Shown here piece after piece: positions 16,010-24,525 of a stretch of 64,000 nucleotides of DNA (position 1 is the stretch's first letter; each line of letters opens with the position of its first letter). The stretch is from Methylocystis sp. IM3. GTDB lineage: Bacteria > Pseudomonadota > Alphaproteobacteria > Rhizobiales > Beijerinckiaceae. Location: assembly GCF_038070105.1 (NCBI RefSeq), contig NZ_JBBPBZ010000002.1, positions 1,431,001 to 1,495,000 on the forward strand. The letters are read 5' to 3'. The notes below the pieces were generated by a model. It did not search any database and had not been told where the DNA came from. It saw nothing but the letters and a program-made list of their open reading frames with translations. The translations under genes and the position numbers were made by a program.

Positions 16010-19000
16010 ATGTCTCGTATATTCCTCTCTCATTCGAGCAAGGATAATTTCGCGGCGGTCGCGGTGAGCGACTGGTTGAAGGGGGAAGGCTGGAACGACG
16101 CCTTTCTCGATCTTGATCCTGTCGAAGGAATTGCCGCCGGCGAACGATGGGAGCGCGCGCTCTACACGCAGGCGACGGAGTGCGAAGCGGTCATCTTTCT
16201 TGTTTCCCGCAGCTGGCTCGGCTCGGAATGGTGCCGCCGCGAATATGAACTCGCGCGCAAGCTGAACAAGCGGGTTTTCGTCGCCCTCATCGAAAATATC
16301 GCCGTCGGCGACCTTCCGTCGTATCTAACGCAGACGCATCAGGCGGTCTCGCTGGCCGCCGGGGAGGACCATCAGGTCTTCAATCCCCGGATGCCGATCA
16401 CCCATGAGGTCGGCTACGTCACCTTCTCGCGGGAAGGTCTCGAGCGCCTCAGACGCGGGCTCACGCAAGTCGGACTCGATCCGCGGTTTTTCGCCTGGCC
16501 CCCCGAATCCGATCCCGGACGCGCGCCCTATCGGGGGCTGGAGCCGATAGACGCCGCCGACGCAGGCATCTTCTTCGGTCGGGATGGCCCGATCATCGAA
16601 GTTCTCGACACCTTGCGCGGCTTGCGTGAAGCCGCGCCGCCGCGCCTCTTCGTCATACTCGGCGCCTCGGGGGCCGGGAAATCTTCATTCCTGCGCGCTG
16701 GGCTGATCCCCAGGCTGTCGCGGGACGACCGGAACTTCTTCGTCCTGCCGGTGATCCGCCCTGAGCGCGCTCGGATGAGCCGCTCGGAAGGTCTGGTTTC
16801 CGCGCTGGGCGAGGCGGTCATGAAGGCCGGCCTCTCGGCGACTCGGGTTGAAATTCGCCGCGCGGTGGCAAGCGACCCGCCGGCGCTGCGGCGTATTCTC
16901 TCCAGTCTGGTCACCCGGCCCGGCGGCGATAAGCCTCCGACGGTGGTGGTGACCATCGATCAGGCCGAGGAGCTGTTTCGCACGGATACGGAGCCGGAGA
17001 GCGACAAGTTCCTGACGATCCTGCACGACCTCGCGACCTCGGATGAACCGGCCGTCATCGTGATTTTCGCGATCCGATCGGACAGCTATGACGCTCTGGA
17101 GCGGGCCAGGCCGCTGGAAGGGCTCAGCCAGCACACATTCGCCTTGCTGCCCATGCCGCGTGGGGCCTACCAGACAATCATCGAAGGGCCAGCAAAACGC
17201 CTGCAGCAGGCCGGTCGGAAATTCGAAATCGATCCGGCGCTGACCGAAGCCTTGCTCGAGGACATTGAGAAGGGTGCGGGGAGCGACGCGCTCCCGCTGC
17301 TGTCCTTCACCCTTGAGTTGCTGTATCGCGAGCACGAGGCCGCGCGGCGGATCACGCGCGAGGATTACGAAAATTTCGGGCGGCTGAAGGGCGCGATCGA
17401 CGCGGCGCTGGCGCAGGTTTTTCTGGAAGCGGACGCCGACCCGAGGATACCCCAGGATCGCAACGCCCGGCTTGCGCTGCTCAGGCGCGGATTCATCCCC
17501 TGGCTCGCGGGCATCGACCTCGACAGCAAGACCCCGCGCCGCCGTGTGGCGCTGGCCTCGCAAATCCCCGAGGAGGCCCGTCCGCTCATCGACCTCCTGG
17601 TCGAGCACCGGCTCTTGACGCGCGACGTCGACAAGGAGAGCGGCGAAGCAACCATAGAGCCCGCCCATGAGGCCTTGCTGCGGCAATGGGGCGGCCTCAA
17701 GGGCTGGCTCGAGGAAGACTTCGGCCTTCTTGCCACTTTGGAAGGAATCAAGCGGGCGGCATGCGACTGGGACGCAAATGCGCGCGCCGTCGCATGGGCG
17801 GCGCATGGCGGAACCCGGCTGGCTGAGGCGGGCCGGCTGGACACGCGCCCCGATCTCGCCGCCCTGCTGAACGTAGTGGACCGCGCCTATCTCGCGGCGT
17901 GCCACGAAAAGGACGAGGCCGCCCACGAAGCCGAAGAAGCGCGCCATCGCACCGAGGCGGCGCTCGCGCGCGAAAAGATCGAGAAACTCGCCGAACATGT
18001 TCGCGCCACCCGGCGGATCGCCTTGATATGTGGAATCGGGCTCGCGATCACCATGACTCTCGGGGGGATCGCGGGGTGGGAGTGGAAGATCGCAAGCGCA
18101 CGGCTCAAGGCGGCGACCGAAACGGCGAACCAGCTCGTGAGCAATCTGGCGTATAAATTCAAGAATGTATCCGGCGTTCCCGCATCTTTGATTCTCGCTA
18201 TTCTCGAAACTGTGAACACCTTGCAGATCCGGCTGATGGCGGACGGCGCGGACAGCGTCGACCTTCGTCGCGTCCACGCCGCCGCACAGGAGGAGACCGT
18301 GGACGCCTGCCTCGCCATGGGGAAGACCAAATGCGCGTTCGACGCCGCCACAGAGGCGATCGCCTTTCGCAGCGAACTGGTAAAATCGAATCCCCAGGAT
18401 TCAGAAATGCGGAGCGAGCTCTCGATCGCCTACGCCAAAATGGGAGACGTGAGGGCGCTTCAGGGAGCGATCACCGACGCGCTCAATTATTACCTCGAGG
18501 TGCGCGCACTTGCCGAGAGCGTCTCGCGCAGCGATCCCTCGAACGCCACTTGGAGGCAGATTCTGTCTTTCAGCTACGAAAAGATAGGCGACGGGAGGAT
18601 AGAGCAGGGAGATTTCAAGGCCGCATTCGCTTCCTATCGAGACAGTCTCTCCCTCCGCGAGGCGCTTTCGGCGGCCGACCCTGCGAACGCCGAACTCAAG
18701 CGCGATTTGTCCGTGAGCTATCTGAATATTGGCGACGCGCAGCTGGCCCAGGGCGACCTTCTCGGCGCCCTGAAGGCTTATTATGACAGCCTCGGCCTCA
18801 TATCGGCTGTCGCGCAAATCGATCCGCTCAATACGCGATGGCGGCAAGACCTCGCGACGAGTTATGAAAAAGTCGGCGACGCGCAGATTGCGCGGGACGA
18901 TTTCGCCGCGGCCGAGAAATCCTATCGCACGAGCTTTGGCCTCAGGGACGCGCTCTCCGAAGCCGATCTTGGAAACGCCGGCTGGCGACGCGATCTCGCT

Positions 19001-19660
19001 GTCAGCTACAACAAGATCGGCGACGTCCTTAAGGCCGGCTCCGACTTCGATGGCGCATTGAAATCCTACCAAAAAGCCTTTGATATTATCAAAGTGATCG
19101 CGGCGTCGGATCCGGAAAACGGCGAATGGCGGCGAAATCTCGCGGCGAGCAACGCACGCATCGGCGATCTCTGGTTTGCGCGCGGCGATTATGCTCAGGC
19201 GCTCGCTTTCTACAAGAACGGTCACGGGATCATCTCGGATCTCGCGGCGGCTGACCCTGTCAACGTGCGTTGGCGGCAGGACCTGGCCAGTTACAGTGAG
19301 CGCATCGGCAATTCCCTCCTCAACCTGAACGAAACGGCAGACGCTGTGGCAGCGTTCGAGACCATGACCGGCGCCTATGAGGCGCTGCTCGACGCCCGTC
19401 CCGATGATGTCCCGCTACGGCAGTCGCTCGTTCTCCAGCATCGGAGACTCGCGCATCTCGACAAGGCAGGGGTGAGGCGACACATCGAAGCGGCCGTCAA
19501 AATCCTGCAGGACCTTTCAACATCGAGCCGCCTCGACTCCAATCAGCGCAGATGGGTGGCCGTGATGCGAACCCAACTCGGCGTCATAAATCAATTCGGT
19601 CCGGGCGCCGCGGCTTCTGGCGCAATCGCGCGCGCCGGGGCCCAGAGATCGCTGAACTGA
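16010..19660 (+). CDS. TIR-STAND NTPase-TPR protein (candidate defence protein)
   Basis: 1216-residue multidomain protein. The TIR domain is residues ~1-140 (SRIFLSHSSKDNFAAV; SEWCRREYELARK holds the glutamate expected of NAD-cleaving TIRs). A STAND-type NTPase follows, with Walker A GASGAGKSS near residue 218 and Walker B VVVTIDQAEELF near 313, then a winged-helix-like region (IEPAHEALLRQW). A transmembrane helix lies near 670-695 (ALICGIGLAITMTLGGIAGW). The C-terminus is about seven 48-residue TPR-like repeats, each starting GD and containing a WRQDL-like block. STAND proteins sense a ligand through the repeats and oligomerise. The ATG at the TIR domain is used; one 60 bases upstream is possible. 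It probably works with the patatin gene. Confidence 0.88.
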   Translation: MSRIFLSHSSKDNFAAVAVSDWLKGEGWNDAFLDLDPVEGIAAGERWERALYTQATECEAVIFLVSRSWLGSEWCRREYELARKLNKRVFVALIENIAVGDLPSYLTQTHQAVSLAAGEDHQVFNPRMPITHEVGYVTFSREGLERLRRGLTQVGLDPRFFAWPPESDPGRAPYRGLEPIDAADAGIFFGRDGPIIEVLDTLRGLREAAPPRLFVILGASGAGKSSFLRAGLIPRLSRDDRNFFVLPVIRPERARMSRSEGLVSALGEAVMKAGLSATRVEIRRAVASDPPALRRILSSLVTRPGGDKPPTVVVTIDQAEELFRTDTEPESDKFLTILHDLATSDEPAVIVIFAIRSDSYDALERARPLEGLSQHTFALLPMPRGAYQTIIEGPAKRLQQAGRKFEIDPALTEALLEDIEKGAGSDALPLLSFTLELLYREHEAARRITREDYENFGRLKGAIDAALAQVFLEADADPRIPQDRNARLALLRRGFIPWLAGIDLDSKTPRRRVALASQIPEEARPLIDLLVEHRLLTRDVDKESGEATIEPAHEALLRQWGGLKGWLEEDFGLLATLEGIKRAACDWDANARAVAWAAHGGTRLAEAGRLDTRPDLAALLNVVDRAYLAACHEKDEAAHEAEEARHRTEAALAREKIEKLAEHVRATRRIALICGIGLAITMTLGGIAGWEWKIASARLKAATETANQLVSNLAYKFKNVSGVPASLILAILETVNTLQIRLMADGADSVDLRRVHAAAQEETVDACLAMGKTKCAFDAATEAIAFRSELVKSNPQDSEMRSELSIAYAKMGDVRALQGAITDALNYYLEVRALAESVSRSDPSNATWRQILSFSYEKIGDGRIEQGDFKAAFASYRDSLSLREALSAADPANAELKRDLSVSYLNIGDAQLAQGDLLGALKAYYDSLGLISAVAQIDPLNTRWRQDLATSYEKVGDAQIARDDFAAAEKSYRTSFGLRDALSEADLGNAGWRRDLAVSYNKIGDVLKAGSDFDGALKSYQKAFDIIKVIAASDPENGEWRRNLAASNARIGDLWFARGDYAQALAFYKNGHGIISDLAAADPVNVRWRQDLASYSERIGNSLLNLNETADAVAAFETMTGAYEALLDARPDDVPLRQSLVLQHRRLAHLDKAGVRRHIEAAVKILQDLSTSSRLDSNQRRWVAVMRTQLGVINQFGPGAAASGAIARAGAQRSLN
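18440..19450 (+). repeat. Seven TPR-like repeats of ~144 bases inside the TIR-STAND gene
   Basis: In translation the block GD-x-x-x-x-x-G-D-F-x-x-A-x-x-x-Y ... DP-x-N-x-x-WRQDL-x-x-SY-x-KI recurs about every 48 residues, seven times, with the last copy degenerate. The copies differ in DNA sequence, so this is an old protein repeat rather than a recent tandem duplication. Confidence 0.75.
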
Positions 19661-19671
19661 ATCCTGGCAGC

Positions 19672-20706
19672 TCACCGGATTGGCGGGGCGTATTGAATTC
19701 CGCCGACGCTCCACAGCTGATTTAGCCCGCGCTCGATACCAAGCAGCGACTTCGCGCCCAGATTACGATCCAGGACCTCGCCGTAATTTCCGACCGACCT
19801 GACGATGTTTACGCCCCAATCAGGCGAGAGGCCGAGTTGTCTGGCGAAGTCTCCTTCTGCGCCCACGAAGCGTTTGATGGCTGGCTTGCTGGAATTCAGC
19901 GCCTCTCCGACCGTCTTGCTCGATATGCCGAGCTCTTCGGCGTTCAGCATCGCGAAATGCACCCATTTGACGATGTTCAGCCATTGCACGTCATCCTGAC
20001 GCACGACCGGTCCCAGCGGCTCCTTTGAAATGATGTCGGCCAAAATGACATGGTCGCCTGGCTTGGCGAGAAGGAGCCGTTGCGCATACAGCTCGGAGAC
20101 GTCGCTTGTGAGGACGTCGCATTGCCCCGCCTCATAAGCGGCGACGGACTCCCCGACGGTCTTGAAGCGGAGAGTTTCATATTTGAGATTGTTCGACTGA
20201 AAGTAATCGACGAAATTCAGCTCGCTCGTCGTTCCCGCCTCGACGCAGACCTTGCTGCCGTCGAGCTCCAGCGCCGAGAGCAGATTTCGTCGCTTCGGCG
20301 CGAGAAATCCCTGACCGTCATAATAGGTCGTTCCAGCGAAAATGAGGTTGAGGGTCGCCTCGCGCGACATGGTCCAGGTCGAGTTCCCCAGCAGGAGATC
20401 CACTTTCCTGGCTTTCAGCACGTCGAAGCGTTCATTGGCGAGGACAGGAACGAACCGCGCTTTTGTGCTGTCGCCGAAGACCGCCGCGGCAACCGCGCGG
20501 CAGAAATCGACGTCGAATCCCGACCATTCTCCCCTGTCGTCGGCGACGGAGAAACCGGGGAGCCCATTGCTCACGCCGCAGATGAGCGCCCCACGGTCTC
20601 TGACCGTCTTGAGCGTTCCTGCGCTGACTGCGGAGGCGGGCAGGGCGGCCATTACGGCAAGAATTAAAGCTCCAATGGCGAAGCCAGGACGAAAAAGCGC
20701 ATTCAT
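19672..20706 (-). CDS. Amino-acid ABC transporter substrate-binding protein (AapJ-like), orphan
   Basis: 344-residue periplasmic binding protein for L-amino acids. The signal peptide MNALFRPGFAIGALILAVMA with ALPASAVSAG is followed by TLKTVRDRGALICGVSNGLP and GFDVDFCRAVAAAVFGD, matching the AapJ/BztA group. The ATG chosen has aggcgag just upstream. No permease (AapQ/M) or ATPase (AapP) gene is nearby, so it must use a remote transporter or act as a sensor module. Its stop is 11 bases from the TIR-STAND stop, so transcripts converge; it probably marks the right side of the integrase-linked cargo. Confidence 0.9.
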   Translation of the reverse strand: MNALFRPGFAIGALILAVMAALPASAVSAGTLKTVRDRGALICGVSNGLPGFSVADDRGEWSGFDVDFCRAVAAAVFGDSTKARFVPVLANERFDVLKARKVDLLLGNSTWTMSREATLNLIFAGTTYYDGQGFLAPKRRNLLSALELDGSKVCVEAGTTSELNFVDYFQSNNLKYETLRFKTVGESVAAYEAGQCDVLTSDVSELYAQRLLLAKPGDHVILADIISKEPLGPVVRQDDVQWLNIVKWVHFAMLNAEELGISSKTVGEALNSSKPAIKRFVGAEGDFARQLGLSPDWGVNIVRSVGNYGEVLDRNLGAKSLLGIERGLNQLWSVGGIQYAPPIR

Positions 20707-21008
20707 CTCGCCTGTCGACCCCCGCTTCCAACTCGGACCGAAATTCGCATCGACATTCAAACTAGTGCGGGCCAGGTCGCCTGGGAGCCCTCCTCGCAAG
20801 GTGCGTGGTCGTCCGCAGGAATGGGCCGCTTCGCGACCTTCCCGCTCGGGACAAAATACGTGCGTCCAATATTTAAATTCATCAAAACCTCGGGCGTGAC
20901 CACCCGAACGCTCCGGCTCTAACCCCGAATGAAACAGTCGCGCTTGGCGGTCGTTTTTCTGTTCGATAAAAACGAAAGATAATTCTTATTGGACGAGTAT
21001 TGCCGCCT
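20707..21008. other. Intergenic region with divergent promoters
   Basis: No gene seen. The last ~120 bases are clearly AT-richer (gataaaaacgaaagataatt) than the coding sequence around them and probably hold the LuxR-family gene promoter; the binding-protein gene promoter lies at the other end. I see no clear operator. Confidence 0.4.
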
Positions 21009-22106
21009 ATGCCGGATTACGAAACGGTCGTTGATAAAATTTATGAAGCGGCCACTGACGCCAGGCTATGGTCGCAAGTAATGCACGATCTGGCAGGCGC
21101 GGCGGACGCCGCGGCCGGAGTCATTCTCACGCGTAGGGCCGACGCCTGGACAGGGTGGCGCGCGTCCTATGCAATGTCGGCGCAACAGACCGAAGCATGG
21201 ATTACCGGCGGCACATTGCGCAGCCAAGCCACCGCCCGACTCCTTGGCGCCGATCGCGCAGGATTCGTCGCCGAGCAGGAAGCCTTCACCGAAGACGAGT
21301 GGCTTAGCGATTCCATCATGACCGAGTGGTGCGGGCCACTCGGTTTGCACCATTGTGCAGCGACGGCAATTCCCGTTCCGAGCGGCGATCTGGTCGTGGT
21401 GCAAGTCAACCGCAGCATTGGGAAGGAGCCTTTCGACCGCGAGGACATCGGCCGGTTGGATGCATTTCGTCCGCATCTTGCGCGCGCGGGTCTCCTTGCA
21501 GCGCGATGGCGGCTGCAGCGATTGAGAGCGGCCGCAGAAGCTCTAGCGCTGATAGGGTTGCCTGCCGCCATCCTCGATGCGGATGGCAAAGTGCTCTCGG
21601 CCAATGCCCTCATCCAGGCTCTCTCGTCGTACCTGACTTGGTTGCCCAAGGACCGGATTGCGCTCGTGGATCCGGCGGCCAACGCCTTGTTGCGGCGCGC
21701 CTTGGCGGATCTGCGCAGTCCCGCCGCAACCTCTGTTCGCTCCTTTCCGGCCAAAGGCGTGACCGAGACGCCAGTCATTGTGCATCTTGTTCCGGCGACA
21801 GGCCAGGCGCGCGACCTGTTTGACGGCGGATTTGGAATATTGGCGATCACGCCGCTCGCCGCGCCGTGCGCTCCGGACCGGGCCCTCCTTCAAGGATTGT
21901 TCGATTTGACCGCCGCAGAGGCGCGAGTCGCTAGTCGAGTCGCCGAAGGCCTCGCCCTCGATGAAATTGCCGAGCAGCACAGCGTGAGCGTTGGCACGGT
22001 TCGCAGCCAGGTAAAATCGATCTTCGCCAAAACCGGGGTCGAACGCCAATCGCAACTCGCCGCGCTGCTTGCAGCACAAGTCACGGTGCCGTTCAAGACG
22101 CCCTAG
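21009..22106 (+). CDS. LuxR-family transcriptional regulator
   Basis: 365-residue regulator with a C-terminal helix-turn-helix of the LuxR/GerE type (LTAAEARVASRVAEGLALDE, IAEQHSVSVGTVRSQVKSIF, KTGVERQSQLAALL). The N-terminal ~290 residues look like PAS-type sensory modules (ETVVDKIYEAATDARLW; LPAAILDADGKVLSANALI). The arrangement is common in Rhizobiales regulators of unknown signal. The ATG (MPDYETVV) is preferred; a TTG lies nine bases before. The next gene on the strand, an exported protein, is 320 bases downstream beyond a hairpin and a repeated motif, so it could be a target. Confidence 0.85.
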   Translation: MPDYETVVDKIYEAATDARLWSQVMHDLAGAADAAAGVILTRRADAWTGWRASYAMSAQQTEAWITGGTLRSQATARLLGADRAGFVAEQEAFTEDEWLSDSIMTEWCGPLGLHHCAATAIPVPSGDLVVVQVNRSIGKEPFDREDIGRLDAFRPHLARAGLLAARWRLQRLRAAAEALALIGLPAAILDADGKVLSANALIQALSSYLTWLPKDRIALVDPAANALLRRALADLRSPAATSVRSFPAKGVTETPVIVHLVPATGQARDLFDGGFGILAITPLAAPCAPDRALLQGLFDLTAAEARVASRVAEGLALDEIAEQHSVSVGTVRSQVKSIFAKTGVERQSQLAALLAAQVTVPFKTP

Positions 22107-22177
22107 CACATAACTCAGCCGTATCGGTGCTGCGCGCCGCGGAGGGATTCAATCCTTTCCGCCGGGTCCAATAAAAA

Positions 22178-22203
22178 GGGAGAGGCTTGTAGCGGCCTCT
22201 CCC
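22178..22203 (-). terminator. Hairpin with T-run on the minus strand
   Basis: gggagaggc pairs with gcctctccc around an 8-base loop. Read on the minus strand the stem is followed by TTTTTATT, the form of an intrinsic terminator for leftward transcription. No leftward gene lies just to the right, so it may insulate the LuxR gene or act bidirectionally. Confidence 0.5.
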
Positions 22204-22255
22204 GGCTGAAATAACTTTGTTGTTACAAGGCAATTCAAGCGAAAACGCGCCAGGA

Positions 22256-22280
22256 GCGCATCCCTCGTTTGGGAGATGAC
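22256..22280 (+). repeat. Direct repeat, copy A (upstream of exported protein)
   Basis: The core ctcgtttgggagatgac matches copy B (22348-22372) in 21 of 25 positions; the copies are 92 bases apart. They may be binding sites for the neighbouring LuxR-type regulator or remains of a short duplication. Confidence 0.5.
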
Positions 22281-22347
22281 GTCTTTGAGAACGGGTCCTG
22301 GCAGAGATAACTGACTTGAAAGCAGCCGCCGACTTTCAAATTGCCCG

Positions 22348-22372
22348 GCGTATCTCTCATTTGGGGGATGAC
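22348..22372 (+). repeat. Direct repeat, copy B (upstream of exported protein)
   Basis: The core ctcatttgggggatgac is the partner of copy A. It lies 57 bases before the start codon of the exported protein, a plausible place for an operator or activator site. Confidence 0.5.
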
Positions 22373-22428
22373 AAGCAATTCCGAGCCAGTTGGATTCCAG
22401 GGTGAGTTATTTTCAGAAACGAGAGAAC

Positions 22429-23076
22429 ATGTGCAAAAACATTCTTCTTCTCAGCTGTGCGCTTACCGGCATCGCCGGGGCGGCCTTTCCCGCGCGCGCT
22501 GCTTGTACTGTGCCGAACGGACTTTATGTTGGCGTCGCCAGCGGAATAGGAAACGTTCCGGCTCCGACCGGCGGCGGGAACTACACTAATCTCGTGAGCG
22601 CGGCATGGACCGTAAACTTCACCGGCAATGTTACTGTTGGCACAATCACGGGTGGAGCGATAACGAACAATGTGAAGCTCATGAGCCTTCCGACCGATCC
22701 GAACGGAGCTCTGGATACAAGCGCGACTCCGCTTCGCCCATTTGCTCCGGGAGGCGGGGTCTCTTCTGGTTTCCGAATTTATGCGGGCGCCATCGCCTTT
22801 GGCGCGCAGACTGTTTCGACCGGGTCGCCGCCGGCCACTGGGCCAGTGGTCAATACGTTCTACAAAGGCACATGCACTGGCGTTCTTGCCTCCACCTCAA
22901 CCAACAGCTCAAGCTACATAACTCCCCTGGGCTCCGCGAAAGCCACCGCGGGAACCGGCACGGCTACCTCTCAATGGATTTACACCGTCACCAACAGCGG
23001 TGCGGTTGTCACGATAACAAATGCTGGCAATGACTATAATATGCCTGGGCTGACGCTCAGGCTGGAACATCCCTAA
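22429..23076 (+). CDS. Exported protein of unknown function, Thr/Gly/Ser-rich
   Basis: 215 residues with a clear signal peptide (MCKNILLLSCALTGIAGAAF, cleavage after ARA). The mature part is rich in threonine, glycine, serine and small residues with alternating hydrophobics (TVNFTGNVTVGTITGGAITN), suggesting a beta-rich secreted or surface protein. It has few cysteines and no catalytic motif I recognise. gagag lies shortly before the ATG; a TTG upstream is less likely. An intrinsic terminator follows directly, so it is a single-gene unit, perhaps controlled by the upstream LuxR-type regulator. Confidence 0.75.
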   Translation: MCKNILLLSCALTGIAGAAFPARAACTVPNGLYVGVASGIGNVPAPTGGGNYTNLVSAAWTVNFTGNVTVGTITGGAITNNVKLMSLPTDPNGALDTSATPLRPFAPGGGVSSGFRIYAGAIAFGAQTVSTGSPPATGPVVNTFYKGTCTGVLASTSTNSSSYITPLGSAKATAGTGTATSQWIYTVTNSGAVVTITNAGNDYNMPGLTLRLEHP

Positions 23077-23086
23077 ATATGCGATC

Positions 23087-23116
23087 AAAGCCTCGCTGAT
23101 GAGGCGGGGCTTTTTT
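23087..23116 (+). terminator. Rho-independent terminator of the exported-protein gene
   Basis: aaagcctcgctgatgaggcg folds through cctc/gagg and aaagc/gcttt and runs into ttttttatt. It starts 11 bases after the stop codon. Confidence 0.75.
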
Positions 23117-23380
23117 ATTCCCTCGACTGACCATCGGCGAGGAGGGCATGCCGGGCTTGTAAGAGAGCGGCCTCACGCCAGCTTGTCCGTTTCCGCCGAG
23201 CCTGCGAGGCAATGCCGCGGATATGGGGGGCGCCTGAGGCGGAGCTTGCCCTTTGCTTGACCAGTCTCGACGTGGTCCGGTCGAACGGGATGCCCCCCGA
23301 AGGCCGGGGGCGAGGCTCCCATGTTCACGGCTCGGTTTTGCGGCTATGATTTCGTTAAATCAGTCGAGACGGAGTCGCGG
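23117..23380. other. Intergenic region before the L,D-transpeptidase gene
   Basis: GC-rich, with no gene seen. It must hold the transpeptidase promoter; the ggag before the ATG is the only clear signal. The frame of the transpeptidase is open for 60 bases upstream of the chosen start. Confidence 0.35.
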
Positions 23381-24130
23381 ATGCCTCTCACCAAGCTTCG
23401 CATTACGGCCGGGATTGTTTCAGCTCTGGCAGGCGCGTCCCTAGCTGGTTGCGCAAGCACGCAACCGACTCCCGCGTTCAGCACCGCTACGGTTGCGCCA
23501 ACGCGCCAGATTGAGCCCGTCGAGCAAGCGGTCAGGACGGATGCAGTCGCTCCGGCCGGCGCCGCCGTCTACGCCGAGCACAAGGATGCAGGTTTCGTCG
23601 TTCCCGCGGTCAAGCCGGGGCAAGTCGACTCCGCTTTCCTTCGCAGACAGGTCGCCTATTCAACCAAGGAGCCGCCAGGCACGATCGTCGTAGATCCGGC
23701 GCATCACTACCTCTACCACGTGGAGGACGGCGGACGAGCGACCCGTTATGGCGTGGGCGTCGGGCGCGAAGGCTTTGCCTGGGCCGGCGAAGCGACCATC
23801 AAGAGCAAGCAAGAATGGCCGGACTGGTATCCGCCAAAGGAAATGGTCGAACGCAGACCCGACCTGAAGAAGCAGTTGACCGAGCTTCAAAGCGGTCTCG
23901 GCATGCATGGCGGACCCAGCAATCCTTTGGGGGCGCGGGCGATGTACCTCTGGCAAGGGGACAAGGACACGCTGTTTCGCATCCACGGCACGAATGAACC
24001 CTGGACCATCGGACAGAGCCAGTCGTCGGGCTGCATCCGCATGATCAATCAGGACGTAATGGACCTTTACGAGAAGACCCCGGTTGGCGCGCGCGTCGTC
24101 GTCCTGCCCACCAGCGTCGCAAGGCGGTAA
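23381..24130 (+). CDS. L,D-transpeptidase (YkuD family), lipoprotein
   Basis: 249-residue peptidoglycan cross-linking enzyme of the periplasm. The lipobox LAGASLAGC marks it as a lipoprotein. The YkuD domain starts near residue 105 (GTIVVDPAHHYLYHV) and carries the catalytic histidine in FRIHGTNEPWTIG and cysteine in SSGCIRMINQDVMDLY. The family forms 3-3 cross-links or attaches proteins to peptidoglycan. The chosen ATG follows ggag at good spacing and puts the lipobox near residue 25. It appears to be a single-gene unit. Confidence 0.92.
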   Translation: MPLTKLRITAGIVSALAGASLAGCASTQPTPAFSTATVAPTRQIEPVEQAVRTDAVAPAGAAVYAEHKDAGFVVPAVKPGQVDSAFLRRQVAYSTKEPPGTIVVDPAHHYLYHVEDGGRATRYGVGVGREGFAWAGEATIKSKQEWPDWYPPKEMVERRPDLKKQLTELQSGLGMHGGPSNPLGARAMYLWQGDKDTLFRIHGTNEPWTIGQSQSSGCIRMINQDVMDLYEKTPVGARVVVLPTSVARR

Positions 24131-24525
24131 CCGCTGGGGCAATGCACTGACGACACGCCTGGTTTCAAGACGCAGATAGGATGGTAGGCAACGCCATCAT
24201 CAGTGGCGAAGGCCGCGGGGCGGATGGCGAACCGCGCTTGATCGCCGAACTGGCTGATCCCACAATAGTCGGGTGCGGAACCGCCTTCGATGCGCCTGCA
24301 TATGAAACGGGACGACGATATGCCGCTAAATGTCCCGGGAACAAGAGGCGAGACTGAGGGTCAATTAATCTCGCATTGAAGGCGATATGCAGCGAGCCGA
24401 CGTGAGGGGAGACCGGCAAATCGTCTCCGAGGCGTCCCCGGCGATGCCAGAAGCACGGCTGTTGCTGCGTTGTTCACGGTTAACTTCGCCGACGGTTTGA
24501 AGCCCTCCGGCAGCCAGGAGACCGC
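24131..24525. other. 395-base stretch without a recognised gene
   Basis: No convincing reading frame and no RNA structure recognised. The ggag before the next gene's GTG start lies at its right end. It could be a decayed gene. Confidence 0.35.

Larger units (their letters stand above)
22107..22428. other. Intergenic region with hairpin and direct repeat
   Basis: Non-coding. It holds a 9-bp perfect stem at 22178-22203 and two near-identical 25-base blocks, both listed separately. The second block ends 57 bases before the exported-protein start, so the region is probably regulatory. Confidence 0.5.

Noticed and set aside
14693..19660. CBASS operon with cyclic-nucleotide synthase
   Set aside because: The patatin resembles a CBASS effector, but no CD-NTase is present between or around the two genes.
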